Shown: positions 32,201-43,980 of the stretch, in pieces
Numbering within the stretch: position 1 is the stretch's first letter
Layout: each line of letters opens with the position of its first letter
Origin: Orychophragmus violaceus
Lineage: Eukaryota; Streptophyta; Magnoliopsida; Brassicales; Brassicaceae
Length of the DNA stretch: 64,000 nt
Assembly: GCA_030180135.1 (NCBI GenBank)
Contig: CM058238.1
Location: forward strand, 3,854,461-3,918,460
Reading direction: 5' to 3'
Translations under genes and position numbers: made by a program
Notes under the pieces: generated by a model
What the model saw: the letters and a program-made list of their open reading frames with translations, nothing else
Told to the model about the DNA's origin: nothing
Databases searched by the model: none

Positions 32201-35200
32201 TTAACGTAGCAGTAACTGTACAAGAGCAAGGAATTACCTGGGTCGAAACAGCCATCGACCTTTCTGTTAATCTGTCAAACAACTTTTCGTTTTCTTCATG
32301 CAATCTCTGCGAAAAACATCGTGCTCTTCAGATAAATGTACTAGTGCAAATATCAATGGTTCAGCCAGAGGGCACGAAAACCAATCAGAATACGGTCAAG
32401 AGTAAGACAGAGACGAACCTCAATCAGTGCATCACGTTTTTTCAGTTCTTCCTCAAGTTTCTTGGTAACAAAAGAAGAATCAATTGTGCTCTCGGCGGCT
32501 TCTGGTGTTGTGTCAGATCTAACGGCTTCACTTACTTGTGATTCCAAGTCTATTATTCTAGCCTGCATCAAAATTTAAATGAAAAACAGGAGAGTTACAT
32601 GACTATCATGTGCCTTCACATAGATCTTAAACATTAAAGAGTAGCTACTAAAATTCATGGAGCACCAACCTGGAGATTCTGAATGGTGGAATCTTGTTGT
32701 TGCATTTGCAGTTTCTGTTCCTGATCCAACTGTAAAAGTTGAGCTATTTGATTTCTTAACTGAGAATTCTGCTCCTTCTCTAGTCTATGTTTTTCTACAA
32801 GCATAGTATTCTCTGACTGCATGAGATACAAAATGGATAATGAGTAAAAAGCAAAAAAAAAATTTAAGAATTGTCGAAAAGCCAAACAAGAACTTAGATG
32901 AAGCTGTAACCTTTAAATCTGATTGCAATGTAAATGAAACTTTCCACGCCCGCTGCACTTCACGGTAAAGTAATGCACACTGGTCATTTGCATCTTTAAG
33001 TGCTTGTTTTAAGACGACAATCTCTTGTTTCAGATTTTGATTTTCTCTCTCTTTTTCCAACAGTTCCTTCTGGGCATCACTTGCCTGCAGGACAAAAGGT
33101 TATCACCGCTGAAGTTTTTAAACAAAACGAGTATATGATAAATGCATGCTAGTTCAGCATAGTAACTATTTCTTTAAAAATTGGGATAAACTAGTAAAGA
33201 GAGACAAAACCAATAGATCAATCAAGTCAGATCCTGAACCGAAGCATCTGACGTCAGATTTCTCTTTTAACTCCATATTCACTTACCACATCTCTCCATT
33301 TCTTGATTGTATCTCGATTGCCAAGGCTTGGTACGGCATTCCTAGCTCTAGCAGCATAATTGAGACATGATACTGTCTCAGACAAGTTTTGTGCACTTGG
33401 ACAGATGTTAACGATCATCAATGTTTTAGAGCTTCTCCCTACACATTACAAGAAATTGTATCTCCGTAACAAAGAGCTTCAGAAAATGGTGGCAAAACCC
33501 ATGAAACAGAAAAAAACATTCAAGGTTTTCATAGAGGAAATATGCAAATACTAAAAAGACAAAATCTTTTACCCAGTGAATCTGCAAGTAATCTTGTAAG
33601 AATTGAGTTCTCATAAGGAACTGAATCCTTTTCTGACGTCAAAGAGGATAAAACATCTCCCAACCTATAGAACAAGTGATATTTGCAGTGAGTAAAGTTC
33701 AGGCATTGGAGAGTAAACATGAATAACTTTATCAGAACAATTTAACGTACGCTGAGATCGAATTCATGACATGCAGAAGATCAGTGACGTGTTCTCCACT
33801 GTCATTTTCCACGGTTAAACCTTCACTTCCGGCCAAATCAACCAGAGAAAGCTTGCTATATATATTTTCTCCAGTAATCGTGTTGCTATAGTATATGTGT
33901 ATTGTGACAATCCTACAAAGAGAGAAGCCATCCATAAAGACAAGACACTATAGAACCTTAGCAGAGACGTATCATAAAACAAAGAGAATAAAAGAACATA
34001 CAGATGGGTCACGTTAAATTTTGATTTATCATTTCCCCGGTTCTGAAATGCAGATTTTAAGACTCTTAAGAACTCCAGTGGATTATCAACTTTTTCCTGT
34101 CCGAGTTCTATAACAGATTCGTGTAAACCCATGTTGATCTTTGGCAAGTTGCTCTGAGTTTCTGAAAGTAAATCCCTGATCTGAAAATGAAAGTTGCTGA
34201 ATTAGAAGTTCCGGATTCAATTATGAAACCATCTTGGCAAAGAAAATGAAAGTCAGAAGCACCTGTTCATTATAGATATCAAACACTGAAACAGAGAAAC
34301 TGAATCGACATGTGGAAGTTGAATCAGAATTGGCTAGGTCGAAAAGTTCTTCAAAACAACGAGCATATAAACCACGGTCGTGACTCAAACCTTCCTGGCA
34401 AAACAACAGTCAATAAAGTTGATTCAAGGGAGAGCCATATGGAGATAACAAATCACCGGAAAATAGACAGAGCTACGAACGCTTCAATCATGCCTTTGAT
34501 CATGTATACTATCAGCAAAGACACATTATTAACCCCAGATCAAGTCTCAGATGGATAAATAAGTAAAGAATGTTGTCATACTAAGTTAGTTCTGCTATTT
34601 ACACATGTCAACTCTTATCCTAGGCTTAATATGAACAAAAGATGTATGAAGAATAAACATGAAAATAAACAAAAGAACGTATGAGACCAATAGAAAATCT
34701 AAGACACTATACAATCAACTGATATAGGTGGTCAACAATATGTGACCTATTTGTAAACTTTGAGATGAGAAGGAAAAGAATGGCAACCATGGTGTATGTC
34801 TTCCCTGCATTAGTTTGTCCGTAGGCAAATATGGAGACGTTAGATCCATCCAGTGCAGATTGAACAAAAGGTTGCACATCACTGAACAGTGCAGCTGAGT
34901 AAAAAGAATAGATCAAAATCAGAAACAGCTCGTGATATAAGGAGAGACTACATTTGTAACGAACTATGGTACTGACCTTGACCAACATGAGGTCCATAAA
35001 CTCGGTCAAATTCAAAGTCCTTCTTGGGAGTAGTCAGAGTATCATCACTAGTGTTTACACATATGGTGCAATCCCCAGGGAATTCTATAATAGAGGGACC
35101 TTCATCCTCAAACAATGGTCTTGCACGGCAAAACACCTTTACGTTCCCTGAAATACAAAAAAAATATCCACACTAATCATGATGTCGCAAAAAACTTTCA

Positions 35201-36300
35201 GATCATCAGTAGTATACAAGCATACTTAGACATATAGAAAGACAGATTATATTGATTATGGACAATCGGTACCTTTGGCCGTCAACAAGTCATTAAACAG
35301 TCTTTTCTTCTCATTGATAAGTGGAGATATCCTAGCCTCAGTCTCAAGAACAGATTGATCTGCGGTGGTTTTGAGTAGACACAAAACAAATAATATAAGA
35401 AACGCCACCACAAGAGGTAGGTAGATGGATTCAAGAACTTTCCAAATGTCGGAATTTCTACTGTAGGAAAGAGGCAACGAACTCTTATCTTGTCAAAAAC
35501 TTCATAAGTGACAAGTGTACCAAATGTAATGAATAATCAGTATTTGTGTCTATGCTTGGCACAACTAACATAGACTTCAAATATAACTTACCCAATTTAC
35601 GACTTTTTGCAGCCAGAACACCTAAATAACGTGTAACTCTCTCAAGCTTTGCATTAGAATACTCCTGCAGATCAGTAGCTTCCTGTCTCAACTCCAAATA
35701 ATCTTCTTTCGCAAGCTGTTCAACCAAGTCACAGTTTTTATCTTGATAACCAATGGCTTCAACAAAAAAAAATAGTGCTACACACTAAACTTACATCAAG
35801 TCTCCCAATTACACAGCCTAGCTTAATTGATCACAACTTCTACCGATTCAGCTCACACTTACAGAAACAAAACTCAAACCTTTTTTCAAAATCCAAGCCA
35901 ACTATGACAAGAACTCGGTTATAAAACTTGCTCCAACAGTCAAAGCTAAGCACAAAAATCCAGTCTTTACATTATAAGCCAATCAAACGTCTTCGAGATG
36001 GATAAGATGAAGTGTTAAGGACTGTGAAGTGTAAAGGAAGTGAAGTAAAGTGAAAAAAAGGAACTGACATTTCACCTTAACTTTCTCTTTTAATCTGTAA
36101 ACCTTGGAGGCAAGTGATTGCTTCGGGAGCTCCGGTGAGCGAGGAGGATGAGACGCCGTTGAAATCGAGTATCGCCTCACCAGAGGACCAGTCGTACGGT
36201 GACCGCTCTCCTCAGAAGATGCATTCGAAGTAGACTTCCTCGGTTCGAATCCGCTCACCTCCCAGTTCCACCTATTGGTTTTACTCTTCTGATCGGCCAT
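29256..36300 (-). CDS. KAC1: Kinesin-like protein for actin-based chloroplast movement
   Basis: 23 exons from 36300 down to 29256 (first 36300-36076, last 29684-29256), summing to 1261 codons plus stop in frame. KAC proteins carry a kinesin-14-like N-terminal motor yet work with short cp-actin filaments to anchor and move chloroplasts. Also known as KCA1, a CDKA-interacting protein at the division plane. N-terminus MADQKSKTNRWNWEVSGFEP. Motor: NVKVFCRARP start, P-loop GQTNAGKTYTM (exon 5), switch I area FNVTHL, switch II SLVDLAGSEG (exon 8), then LNYAARARN. Coiled coil: about exons 11-14 (ELLEKERENQNLKQE..., QLLQLDQEQKLQMQQQ). The conserved C-terminal domain ends RDLVGELD, about 11 residues short of the Arabidopsis protein as I remember it. 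Syntenic with AT5G10470; KAC2 (AT5G65460) is the duplicate. Confidence 0.95.
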
Positions 36301-36869
36301 CTCACCCAATAAAAACCCAAAATTCCAAGCAAAAAAATCCAAACTGAAGCAGGAGTTTCGATTTCCAAGCGGAAGAATTCAAAAGTTTTTCAATTTATTT
36401 ACTAAAAATCAAAGATTTATTATATTTTTGTCTCTCATTGAGCTCGGTCTGGTTTACAAAAACAAAATGAAAGGCGGAGAAGATGCTTTTCATGGACAGC
36501 CATACGATGTCGTTTTGGACCACACAAATATTTTGTCCTATGTGTTTAATTTGATGACGCCTTATCGTGTTCGATTTTAGGTCATTGGTTTTGGTTCTTA
36601 ATACGAACAGCGAACCACGTTCACTTTTCTCTTCCGACAGCAACTACGTTGACTTTTTATTACGTTAAAATTTGACTCGTGATAATCTAAAAACAATTAT
36701 TTTGAAATCGTCATGAAACAGCATTGAACACAGTTTAAGCATGTGAGACAGTGAGAGGGTCAGGTCAAAGAAAGATTTAAAAAAGTCAAACAAAGACAAG
36801 TACAACTGGAAGAACCACACAAGAGAAGAACATCAGTTGAGCTATTGGTCTCCTCTTTATAAGCTTTTT
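36301..36869. other. Between KAC1 5' end and PAS2 3' end
   Basis: Holds the KAC1 promoter and PAS2 3' UTR (both minus strand). No separate gene. Confidence 0.5.
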
Positions 36870-39800
36870 TTATTCCATCTTAGATTTGGAGAGAGCTCTC
36901 TTACGCTGACCAAGCATGTACCTGTACATCTGTGGACTAACTGCAACAGCTCAAAAAAATAAAACCAAACAAAATTAGGTGGATCAGAACTGAACATCAT
37001 GAGATATGATACAAGAAGAAAGGTCAATTGAGTGTGTACTTGGGACATAGCTTGCAAGGACGAGTATCGTTTCATAGAAGAAGTCGAATGAGAAGTTCAA
37101 TCTGTTGGGCATCCTAATGCAGAACAACTCAGACGTCTACAAAAAAAGCAAAAGCAAATGGACCATTCATTCAGGATATACATTAACCAAAGCTTTATTA
37201 TACAATATACATAGCATCAAAGTTCAGTCGGTCGATCTATGTAAAGAGCGTTATCAGGCTAAAAGGGAAACATAAAATAAGGTTTCATGGTTCAAATGAT
37301 GTTGTAAAGAGAAAGGTTTTTCATTTCTTTTAAGAATTCATGACATGTGGGTGTTGTGTTACCTTGATGTATGGTAATGCAACGTAGATAAGAGCTGCTT
37401 CACTGCTCATACCGGTCGGGTATAGCACCAAAAAGCTGCTGTATCTGAACAGATTAAACGAAAGAGAAAATGAGATCAGGTTTGCGTACTTATCAATGAT
37501 CAACTAATACTGCATATGAATTGCATTACCTGAGCCACAAGAGCCATGAAGGTGCAAAGCCTAGAGCTTCCTTAAAACCAAAGAAGGAGTAACGAATAAC
37601 CTGCAATCATCCAAGCATTTAGACCGGGTTATTTAACCAAACATAGTAACTAAAGCACATGAAGACTTCACCGATATTCATGCCTACGTCTAGTCTTAAC
37701 AGCTAGGTAATAGCTATTAGGGACATAAGTCCCACATCGGTAGTTGGAAGGGATCACTAGTAATATATTAAGTTCTATGGGCTTCCAACCTAAAACCAAT
37801 TGGTGATAGGTGGAGTGGCCCATATCCCTTCCATATTAGTGATCTCTTCCAACTACCGATGTGGGACTTATGTCCCTAATAATAGCAACATAGAATCACT
37901 TGGTCTGTACTTCAACGGTACATGTCACAGGAAACTTCCAAAGCATTAATGTTCAAACATTTCGGATTAAACTGGTGAATCTATCTTACTAATAGAGTGA
38001 TAATGGATGAAAAGGAAGAGTAGAAATATAATCACCTCCGTGATAGACCAGCTTATGACCATCGGAGCAACAATAAAATGTGATCGGACCTGAAATTAAA
38101 TGAAACATAATTCAAAAGATATAAATTGCTAAACTAGATTTTGACCCGCGCTACAGAAGCGCGGGTATATTTTTCATTACATATATTTTTTTTAAAACCA
38201 AAATTATTTTGCTTAAATTTTAAGCTTATAAATAAATGAATTAGTGGAATGTGTAACTATTTATATGTTTGTTACCTAAATATAAGGTTTGTGTGTGTTT
38301 ACGCTAATAACATAAATAAACAAATTATTTATATGTTTGTTACATAAAATATAGGTTTGTGTGCAATTATGATACAACTGAATAATAGAGTTTTGCTTCC
38401 GAAAATAAAAGATTTTCGGAATATGTACGTACGTTGACGAAAGTTATATCGTAAGTTTGATCATATGTTAGTATATGGAGCATAACAACTAACCATGTTG
38501 GAATATGAACGTGAACCGTTGTGTTTTACTTGATATTTCATGAAACCGAAACATAGATATCGCAATTGCTTTACGCTAGGGTGTGTATGATTCTTTAGTA
38601 GTAGTATGCTTTTAATGTAATTACAGACGATCCTTTAGTTTCCTATATAAAAGATCTGTATGTATTAGTGTGTTTGTTATATCAATTAGTATGTTTCCTA
38701 TAAAACAGAACTATATTTATTACTATGTTTCCTATATAAAAGAATTGTATTTATTTGGATGGTTAGGATTAGAATATTTAAAACATACGGTTAAGATTTA
38801 AAATTTTTTAGATCTGCGTGTATCCAATAACTATAGACTTGGATCCGAAATTAAATACAACCTGTCGATATTTTATAAATTCCAATTTGTCCCTATTGTT
38901 TATAAAAAATGTCTTTCTAATTCTATTGGCATAACCTGTAATAAACACATAAACAAAAGGTTAGTTTTCTATAGACTCTGTTTTTTTAATAGTATTAGTG
39001 TCTGATCCGCGTTTAACCCGGATTTATTCTTTTTATTTAAATTTTTAGATTAGTGAGACAATAATTTTAGAATATTTATTATTTTTTATTATATTATAAT
39101 TTATGTTGGCTGAGTTTAATTTTATTTTTTTATTGTCATGAATTAGTTTTGTTTTGGTTTTTATGGTTTTTAACACTTTATATTGTTTTGTCAGTTTTTA
39201 GTGTTGTATTTTAGTTATTGAATTTATACCCGCAAGTTAGTATAATATTATATACTACTTTCTTATTTTAATAATAATTTATTAATTTTAATGATTATAT
39301 AATTTATAAAATAACTGTGTATTAAATTATATAATTATATGTACCAATTGATTTAGTAACTTAATTATGCTTGATTTTATTTCTTTAAGTTAAATTTTAG
39401 TTAAGAATAATTTATAATATTTATTTTAATATTAATTTCGAAATTAATTATTATTTTATTAAATTTTTGAAAAAGATTTTCGTTAGATATGATTAGGATA
39501 GAAAAAGGAAAACAAATATATTATAAGATATTATGAATAAATCAAATATAAATTGTTTTACAGTTTTACCCTTAATGAAGGTTACAAATCTTAATAATAT
39601 CAAGGACAATTTTCGGAAACAACTTTTATCTACCATGGTCAAACTCCAATTTTTTAATAGTATTGATTATTAAAGAGAGAATAATTAACTCATTGTGCTA
39701 GTAAAATTTATAAAGTAACCTCCGGAAAGCTATATAGGACTCTCCAGGTGATAAAAATCCTTGAACCAATCTGTGGGAAAGTTGCAGACAGAGGAGATCT

Positions 39801-40300
39801 GACCAAACCTATTCCAGAGTTTACAGACACAGCACAACAATAAACCATCTTCAGATTTTGACCAAGATGCATGGTGTTTGAAATTAGTGTAATGGATCAG
39901 ATCACTCACCTACTAATCCATGCAGAATCTGTTCGAATCAAGGCAAAAAGGGAACTAATCAGTTGCTACAATGTTCGTACGTATCCTCTAAGAACGAAAG
40001 AGAAAACAAATGTTTTCATGACAGACGGACCTCAAGAACGGCGGCAGTCTGAGCAAGCAGGAGAGGCTTCTCGACGGCGTCATAGACATTTTCATGTCCC
40101 GTTTCCCTCAACGTCTTTATCGCAAAGTACAAAACCTGAGCCCTACAAACACCACACAGAAACAGTTCAACTCAAATCCAAGATAATAAAGAAGAAGAAC
40201 AACAATAAACAGAGCATGACTTGACTTACCATCCAACAAAGACGATCCAGTTGTAGAGAGTGAGGTACACACGACGGATGATCGAGAGAGATTCCGCCAT
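36870..40300 (-). CDS. PAS2: Very-long-chain 3-hydroxyacyl-CoA dehydratase
   Basis: Nine exons on the minus strand (first 40300-40230 encoding MAESLSIIRRVYLTLYNWIV; last about 36929-36870 ending LGQRKRALSKSKME). They total 221 residues, the usual length. PAS2 is an ER multi-pass protein that dehydrates 3-hydroxyacyl-CoA in the elongase cycle, making fatty acids for waxes, sphingolipids and phospholipids. It is homologous to yeast Phs1. The catalytic pair is kept in LYPTGMSSE (Tyr and Glu seven residues apart, equivalent to Phs1 Tyr149/Glu156). The C-terminal basic KRALSKSKME is a probable ER-retention signal. Exon 3 encodes only ILHGLVG. The intron between the exons at 39808-39720 and about 38093-38040 is enlarged to about 1.6 kb by two Helitrons, and another intron carries a MITE; both are outside coding sequence, so the gene should still be functional. 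Syntenic with AT5G10480. Confidence 0.95.
37717..37879. mobile_element. Fold-back MITE, Mutator-like
   Basis: A 163-bp element with near-perfect inverted repeats of about 43 bp starting TTAGGGACATAAGTCCCACA. Flanked by TAATAGCTA and TAATAGCAA (8 of 9 identical), which fits a 9-bp Mutator-type target duplication. The core contains CCAATTGGTGATAGGTGGAG. Sits in a PAS2 intron. Related decayed copies lie at 13672-13771 and 22171-22240. Confidence 0.82.
38134..38993 (-). mobile_element. Helitron remnant in PAS2 intron (first)
   Basis: The 3' end is clear: CTAG at 38134 and hairpin CCCGCGCTACAGAAGCGCGGG (38145-38165). The presumed 5' end is degenerate (minus strand ...AATACTATTAAAAAAACAG at about 38974-38993). 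It lacks coding sequence. Boundaries on the right are approximate. Confidence 0.7.
38994..39666 (-). mobile_element. Helitron remnant in PAS2 intron (second)
   Basis: The 5' end is clear (minus strand TCAATACTATTAAAAAATTG from 39666, preceded by A). The 3' end near 39000 has only a worn CCGCGTTTAACCCGG hairpin. 39240-39660 is closely related to 9370-9790, and the abutting head-to-tail arrangement repeats what is seen at 8854-10890. Confidence 0.7.
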
Positions 40301-41060
40301 GGAAAGCAGAGAAAGCTAGAAAGAATCTTCGAACTCCCCAAAGAGAGCAACAGAGTAGATTTAATGGCGGAGAGATCGGTAGTGAATCGCTTGCATGGAA
40401 TATGAAACAGAGCCAAGTGTCAACCGTCTAATTTCGAATATTTATGATTTGACCCTTTACTTTCAACCAACTATCTCAAAACAACCCTTATCTAATATAC
40501 ATAAAAGACAAGTAATGAGAGAGAAAAATTCTTGCATCCTCCAATCACAACAAAGCATTTTGCCAGCGTGGCAAGCATTTTGGTGACTATTCTGAAACAA
40601 ATTTTTAGGACTATTCCGTGAAAAAATCTCATCCCTCTCAATCCTCTCGAAAAACCATCTCTCCATTCTCTCCAAAGCTTCGCCATCTCTCACAGTTTCC
40701 AGTTACGAAACCAATCTTCAATCTTCAGTCTCCGATTAACAATTCTTTGATCTCGATTGATATACAATTCCTTTCATCTGGACAAATCGTGTGAGGCGGT
40801 TTCTTTTTCTATTACTCAGCAGTTTCTTCTTCCGTTATTATTTTTTCTTCGATCTCAAATGATTATTTGCTCATGAATCGTCTATAGAATTCAAAGAGTT
40901 GGATTTCGTTTTCGGAAATTAGGGTTCATCTTGATTTTACCGATTGTTTTTTCAATCGATCTCCCCTCTTTCTTAAAGTATATTATTGATCTTAGCTTTT
41001 TTTTTTTTTAAATTTCATATGCATATGACTATAACCGTAAAGACCATCATCGTTGAGGTG
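40301..41060. other. PAS2 upstream region
   Basis: 5' flank of PAS2, then CT-rich DNA resembling a transcript leader on the plus strand (40640-41040). No confirmed gene. Confidence 0.4.
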
Positions 41061-41071
41061 GAAAGCGGAAA

Positions 41072-41365
41072 ATGCTTCAGCTTCTGGTTGTAGCGTGGCT
41101 CTTGATCTTCGGGACGGAGACGGTCGTCTCGCACAGGAATCCGGCGAATGGAGTTGTGAATCGGACTAGGAGATCCAGGTCATGGCTGATTTCAGACATA
41201 GGCTCATCACCCTCGATGGCCGCAATGATGACTGGAAGGACATTTGACGGCTCTGAGTTCCCGCACCGACCTGCACTTGATCCGGACGCCGACCACAGGT
41301 TCGTTCAAGTACATATTCAAGACAACCATTGGAGGATATTATACATGGTAAGAACTGTTTCATAG
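41072..41365 (+). CDS. Unrecognised ORF, possible captured 5' exon
   Basis: A 97-codon frame starts with ATG at 41072 and is GC-richer than its surroundings. Its first 20 residues (MLQLLVVAWLLIFGTETVVS) look like a signal peptide or membrane anchor, followed by an Arg-rich stretch (NRTRRSRSWL) and SPSMAAMMTGRTFDGSEFPH. A second frame with ATG at 41183 (MADFRHRLITLDGRNDDWKD) also looks protein-like, so the true frame is uncertain. The DNA lies in the insertion-rich interval between PAS2 and MSL2 and may be the 5' piece of a gene carried by a transposon. No family recognised; it could be chance. Confidence 0.25.
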   Translation: MLQLLVVAWLLIFGTETVVSHRNPANGVVNRTRRSRSWLISDIGSSPSMAAMMTGRTFDGSEFPHRPALDPDADHRFVQVHIQDNHWRILYMVRTVS

Positions 41366-41589
41366 TTTCTGTAGTTTACGTGTTTTTGTAATATTAAATC
41401 CATAACCAAACCCAAAAAAAACTGTAGAATCTATGTCACCAAGAAACCATCGAATCCATATAATGAGAGAAAAGAAGAAACAAAAGACAGCAGGATCATG
41501 TAAGTAATTCAGTCACTACATATAAGATATTTATACTGAATTAACATATTTTCTCATATGAATAAGTAGAATGAGATTAAATTACTTTA

Positions 41590-41920
41590 AACTACAGTTA
41601 CCTTGCCAACCAACAGCTCAAGTCAAAGATCTACGTTCATAAGTGATCTGAACCTCGAAGGCAGCTCGAGTCAAATGCCCACATTCAACATTGATTTGAA
41701 CATCGGTAGCAGCTCATCTCAAAAATCTACTTTCACCAATAACTTTAACAGTGGTAGCAGCTCAGCACAAAGATCTCCATTAACTAATGAACCGAACCTT
41801 GGTATCACTAGCCATCCAGGGCACATCTCACACAGTTATACAAAATCATCTACACGAAAGAGAACATCAGGTAAGATTATTATAGTGCACACTTCACAAA
41901 GATCTCCATTAACTGCATAA
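41590..41920 (+). pseudogene. Ser-rich repeat ORF, possibly Helitron-protein N-terminus
   Basis: The frame has four imperfect units of about 17 residues (SSSQRSTFISDLNLEG, SSSQMPTFNIDLNIG, SSSSQKSTFTNNFNSG, SSSAQRSPLTNEPNLG). The last unit resembles the SSxxRxPLTxxxN blocks in front of the replication-initiator domain in plant Helitron Rep-helicases; that comparison is from memory. No Rep or helicase motifs follow. Probably a residual or captured piece of a larger Helitron. Confidence 0.35.
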
Positions 41921-42811
41921 TCATCTACAGTGGATTCATTTTGTCACCTCTTACATACAGATTCAGCTCTCCGAATGGACCACCATCGTACTCGACCATC
42001 AAATTTGAGTTGGAAAGAGGTGAGATCGGTTCTTTGTTAAATACCATCACCTAATAGATTGCTATATATTGTTTATTTGATTGTCGATGCCATATGCTTT
42101 TTGTATATGTTATGAGCATGAACATGTAGATTATTGGATTCTTTTTGGGATAAGCATGAACATCTAGATTATTGAATTCTTTTTGTTTGCAATGCCCGTG
42201 CAGGTGATGAGCAAGGAACTCATGATATTAAGCAGACAGACTCGACCCATATTAAACAAAGATTGCATAGGTAACAATCTGTTCAGAGAAGGAATCAATA
42301 AGCGTAATGAACGATTGTTGCAACCACATTCTCGCTGTGGTTGATGCAACTGGTGCCACAATCTTCAATGCCCTGTTCAGGTCAGCTTTCTATCAAACAA
42401 TACATGGTTCTATTAGGATTTAGAATTTCATTTTTTTCTTTTTCTAGCTGTTGTTAATCGTGTGTATGCTTTTGATGTACATCTTATATAGTTTCATTGG
42501 CTTCAGATGTTATTGAGTCACTGGAATCTCATCTTACTCTGTTTTGTAGCTAAGCTATTGTGGAAATAATTAGATTATGATTACAAGTACGAACCCAATT
42601 TTGTTTTGGTGATGGCTCTCATAAAGGATTGGGATTTTGTGATGATTCTGATGTTGCACCAAGTCGTAGCCTTTCAGTTTCAAAAGAATTGGGGGATCAC
42701 AAAGGTTTAACTTTTGAAGATGCAAGTGTTGATTAACCGATGCCTGATGTTGTGAAACCATCGAAGAGGAATTCAAGTTTCATTTCTATAGGAGGGATGA
42801 AACAAGGCACT

Positions 42812-43118
42812 GGTGACAACTGGATTGCTCTCCTTCACAAAGCTGGTATTTTTATATCTCATCATTCGAACGGGTTAATTTCTTTGGAGACTTTTGTTTG
42901 TTTGTTTGAGGGTCTCTTTGGATTTAAACCTTTGGTGGGTCTTCGTTGTTTGTTTTTTTTAAAAAATTTGTATGGTATGATTATAAAGGTTTAAGGAGAT
43001 GTGGGAAGAGTTGCAGACTAAAATGGTTGAACTATTTAAGGCCAAACATAAGACATGGAGATTTCTCTGAGGAAGAAGACAAGATTATCTGCAGGCTCTT
43101 TGCCTCAATTGGAAGCAG
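42812..43118 (+). pseudogene. Captured R2R3-MYB exons 1 (end) and 2
   Basis: GDNWIALLHKAG ends at a GT donor (42845). After a 144-bp intron comes a 130-bp exon (42989-43118) coding GLRRCGKSCRLKWLNYLRP, NIRHGDFSEEEDKIICRLF and ASIGSR, then a GT. Exon 2 of exactly 130 bp, phase and sequence are those of R2R3-MYB genes of the RAX/MYB36-84 group, transcription factors acting in axillary meristems and other patterning. Exon 3 with the rest of R3 (WSIIAAHLPGRTDNDIKN in functional genes) is absent, so DNA binding is not possible. It lies upstream of the Helitron RPA remnant and 3' hairpin on the same strand, so it is most simply Helitron cargo. Confidence 0.85.
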
Positions 43119-43980
43119 GTTTAAAAAAGTCTACCTTCAACTTCTAAATTCGTATACTAAAACTGATATGATTCCAATTAATATTAATAATCTTGGTTGA
43201 TTTACCTGGTAAAAGATATATATATATATATATATATATATCTTGGTAAAATCATGGGAAAGAAATGCAGAAATTCAGTTGGTATAAAAAAGAAAGAGAC
43301 TTTGCGTGTTTGAAGGAAGATTTAATCTTTTTTTTTTCTTCTTAATAAAAAAATGATTTTAGCTTTTACATGTCCACATTTTCTGCAGTATAATTGCCTC
43401 CTTTTGAGGGTATACTCTTTAGTTCATAATCTAGGAAAACAATTGGGAAATGCAGAAATTCAGTTGGTATAAAAAAGAAAGAGACTTTGCATATTTTAGT
43501 TGGATACATTCATGATGTACTACTGATCTCTCTTACCATCTTTGATTCAATCTCCATACTTCCTCTCTTTTCTCTTAAACTAAAAATGAAATATTAAAAC
43601 TTGCTTTTTAAGAGGAGTATCAGTTTAGATTTTATTATGAATTAGCTCTGTCCCGAAACTGTTGCTAATTATTATTATTATTTTTTTTTTAAACTGGCCA
43701 TGATCTCCAATATCTAACCGCTCCTATTTTCTCTCCGCTTCTATCACGATCTCCACACACTTTGTATTTTTCTTTTTTCAGGTTGTTGTTAAGTCATTCC
43801 CTGCTCTTTAATAGTCGAATCGAACCACAGAAGGAAGTTTCAGAGTTTCACGAGTCTGATTAACTTCTATCTGTAATTCCATCTTCAATGGTATTTTTTG
43901 TTTATGTTTTTGTAACAATTCTTTCTATGCAATATGAAACGTGAATCATTACTTTATCATGCTTATATATTGTTTTTCAG

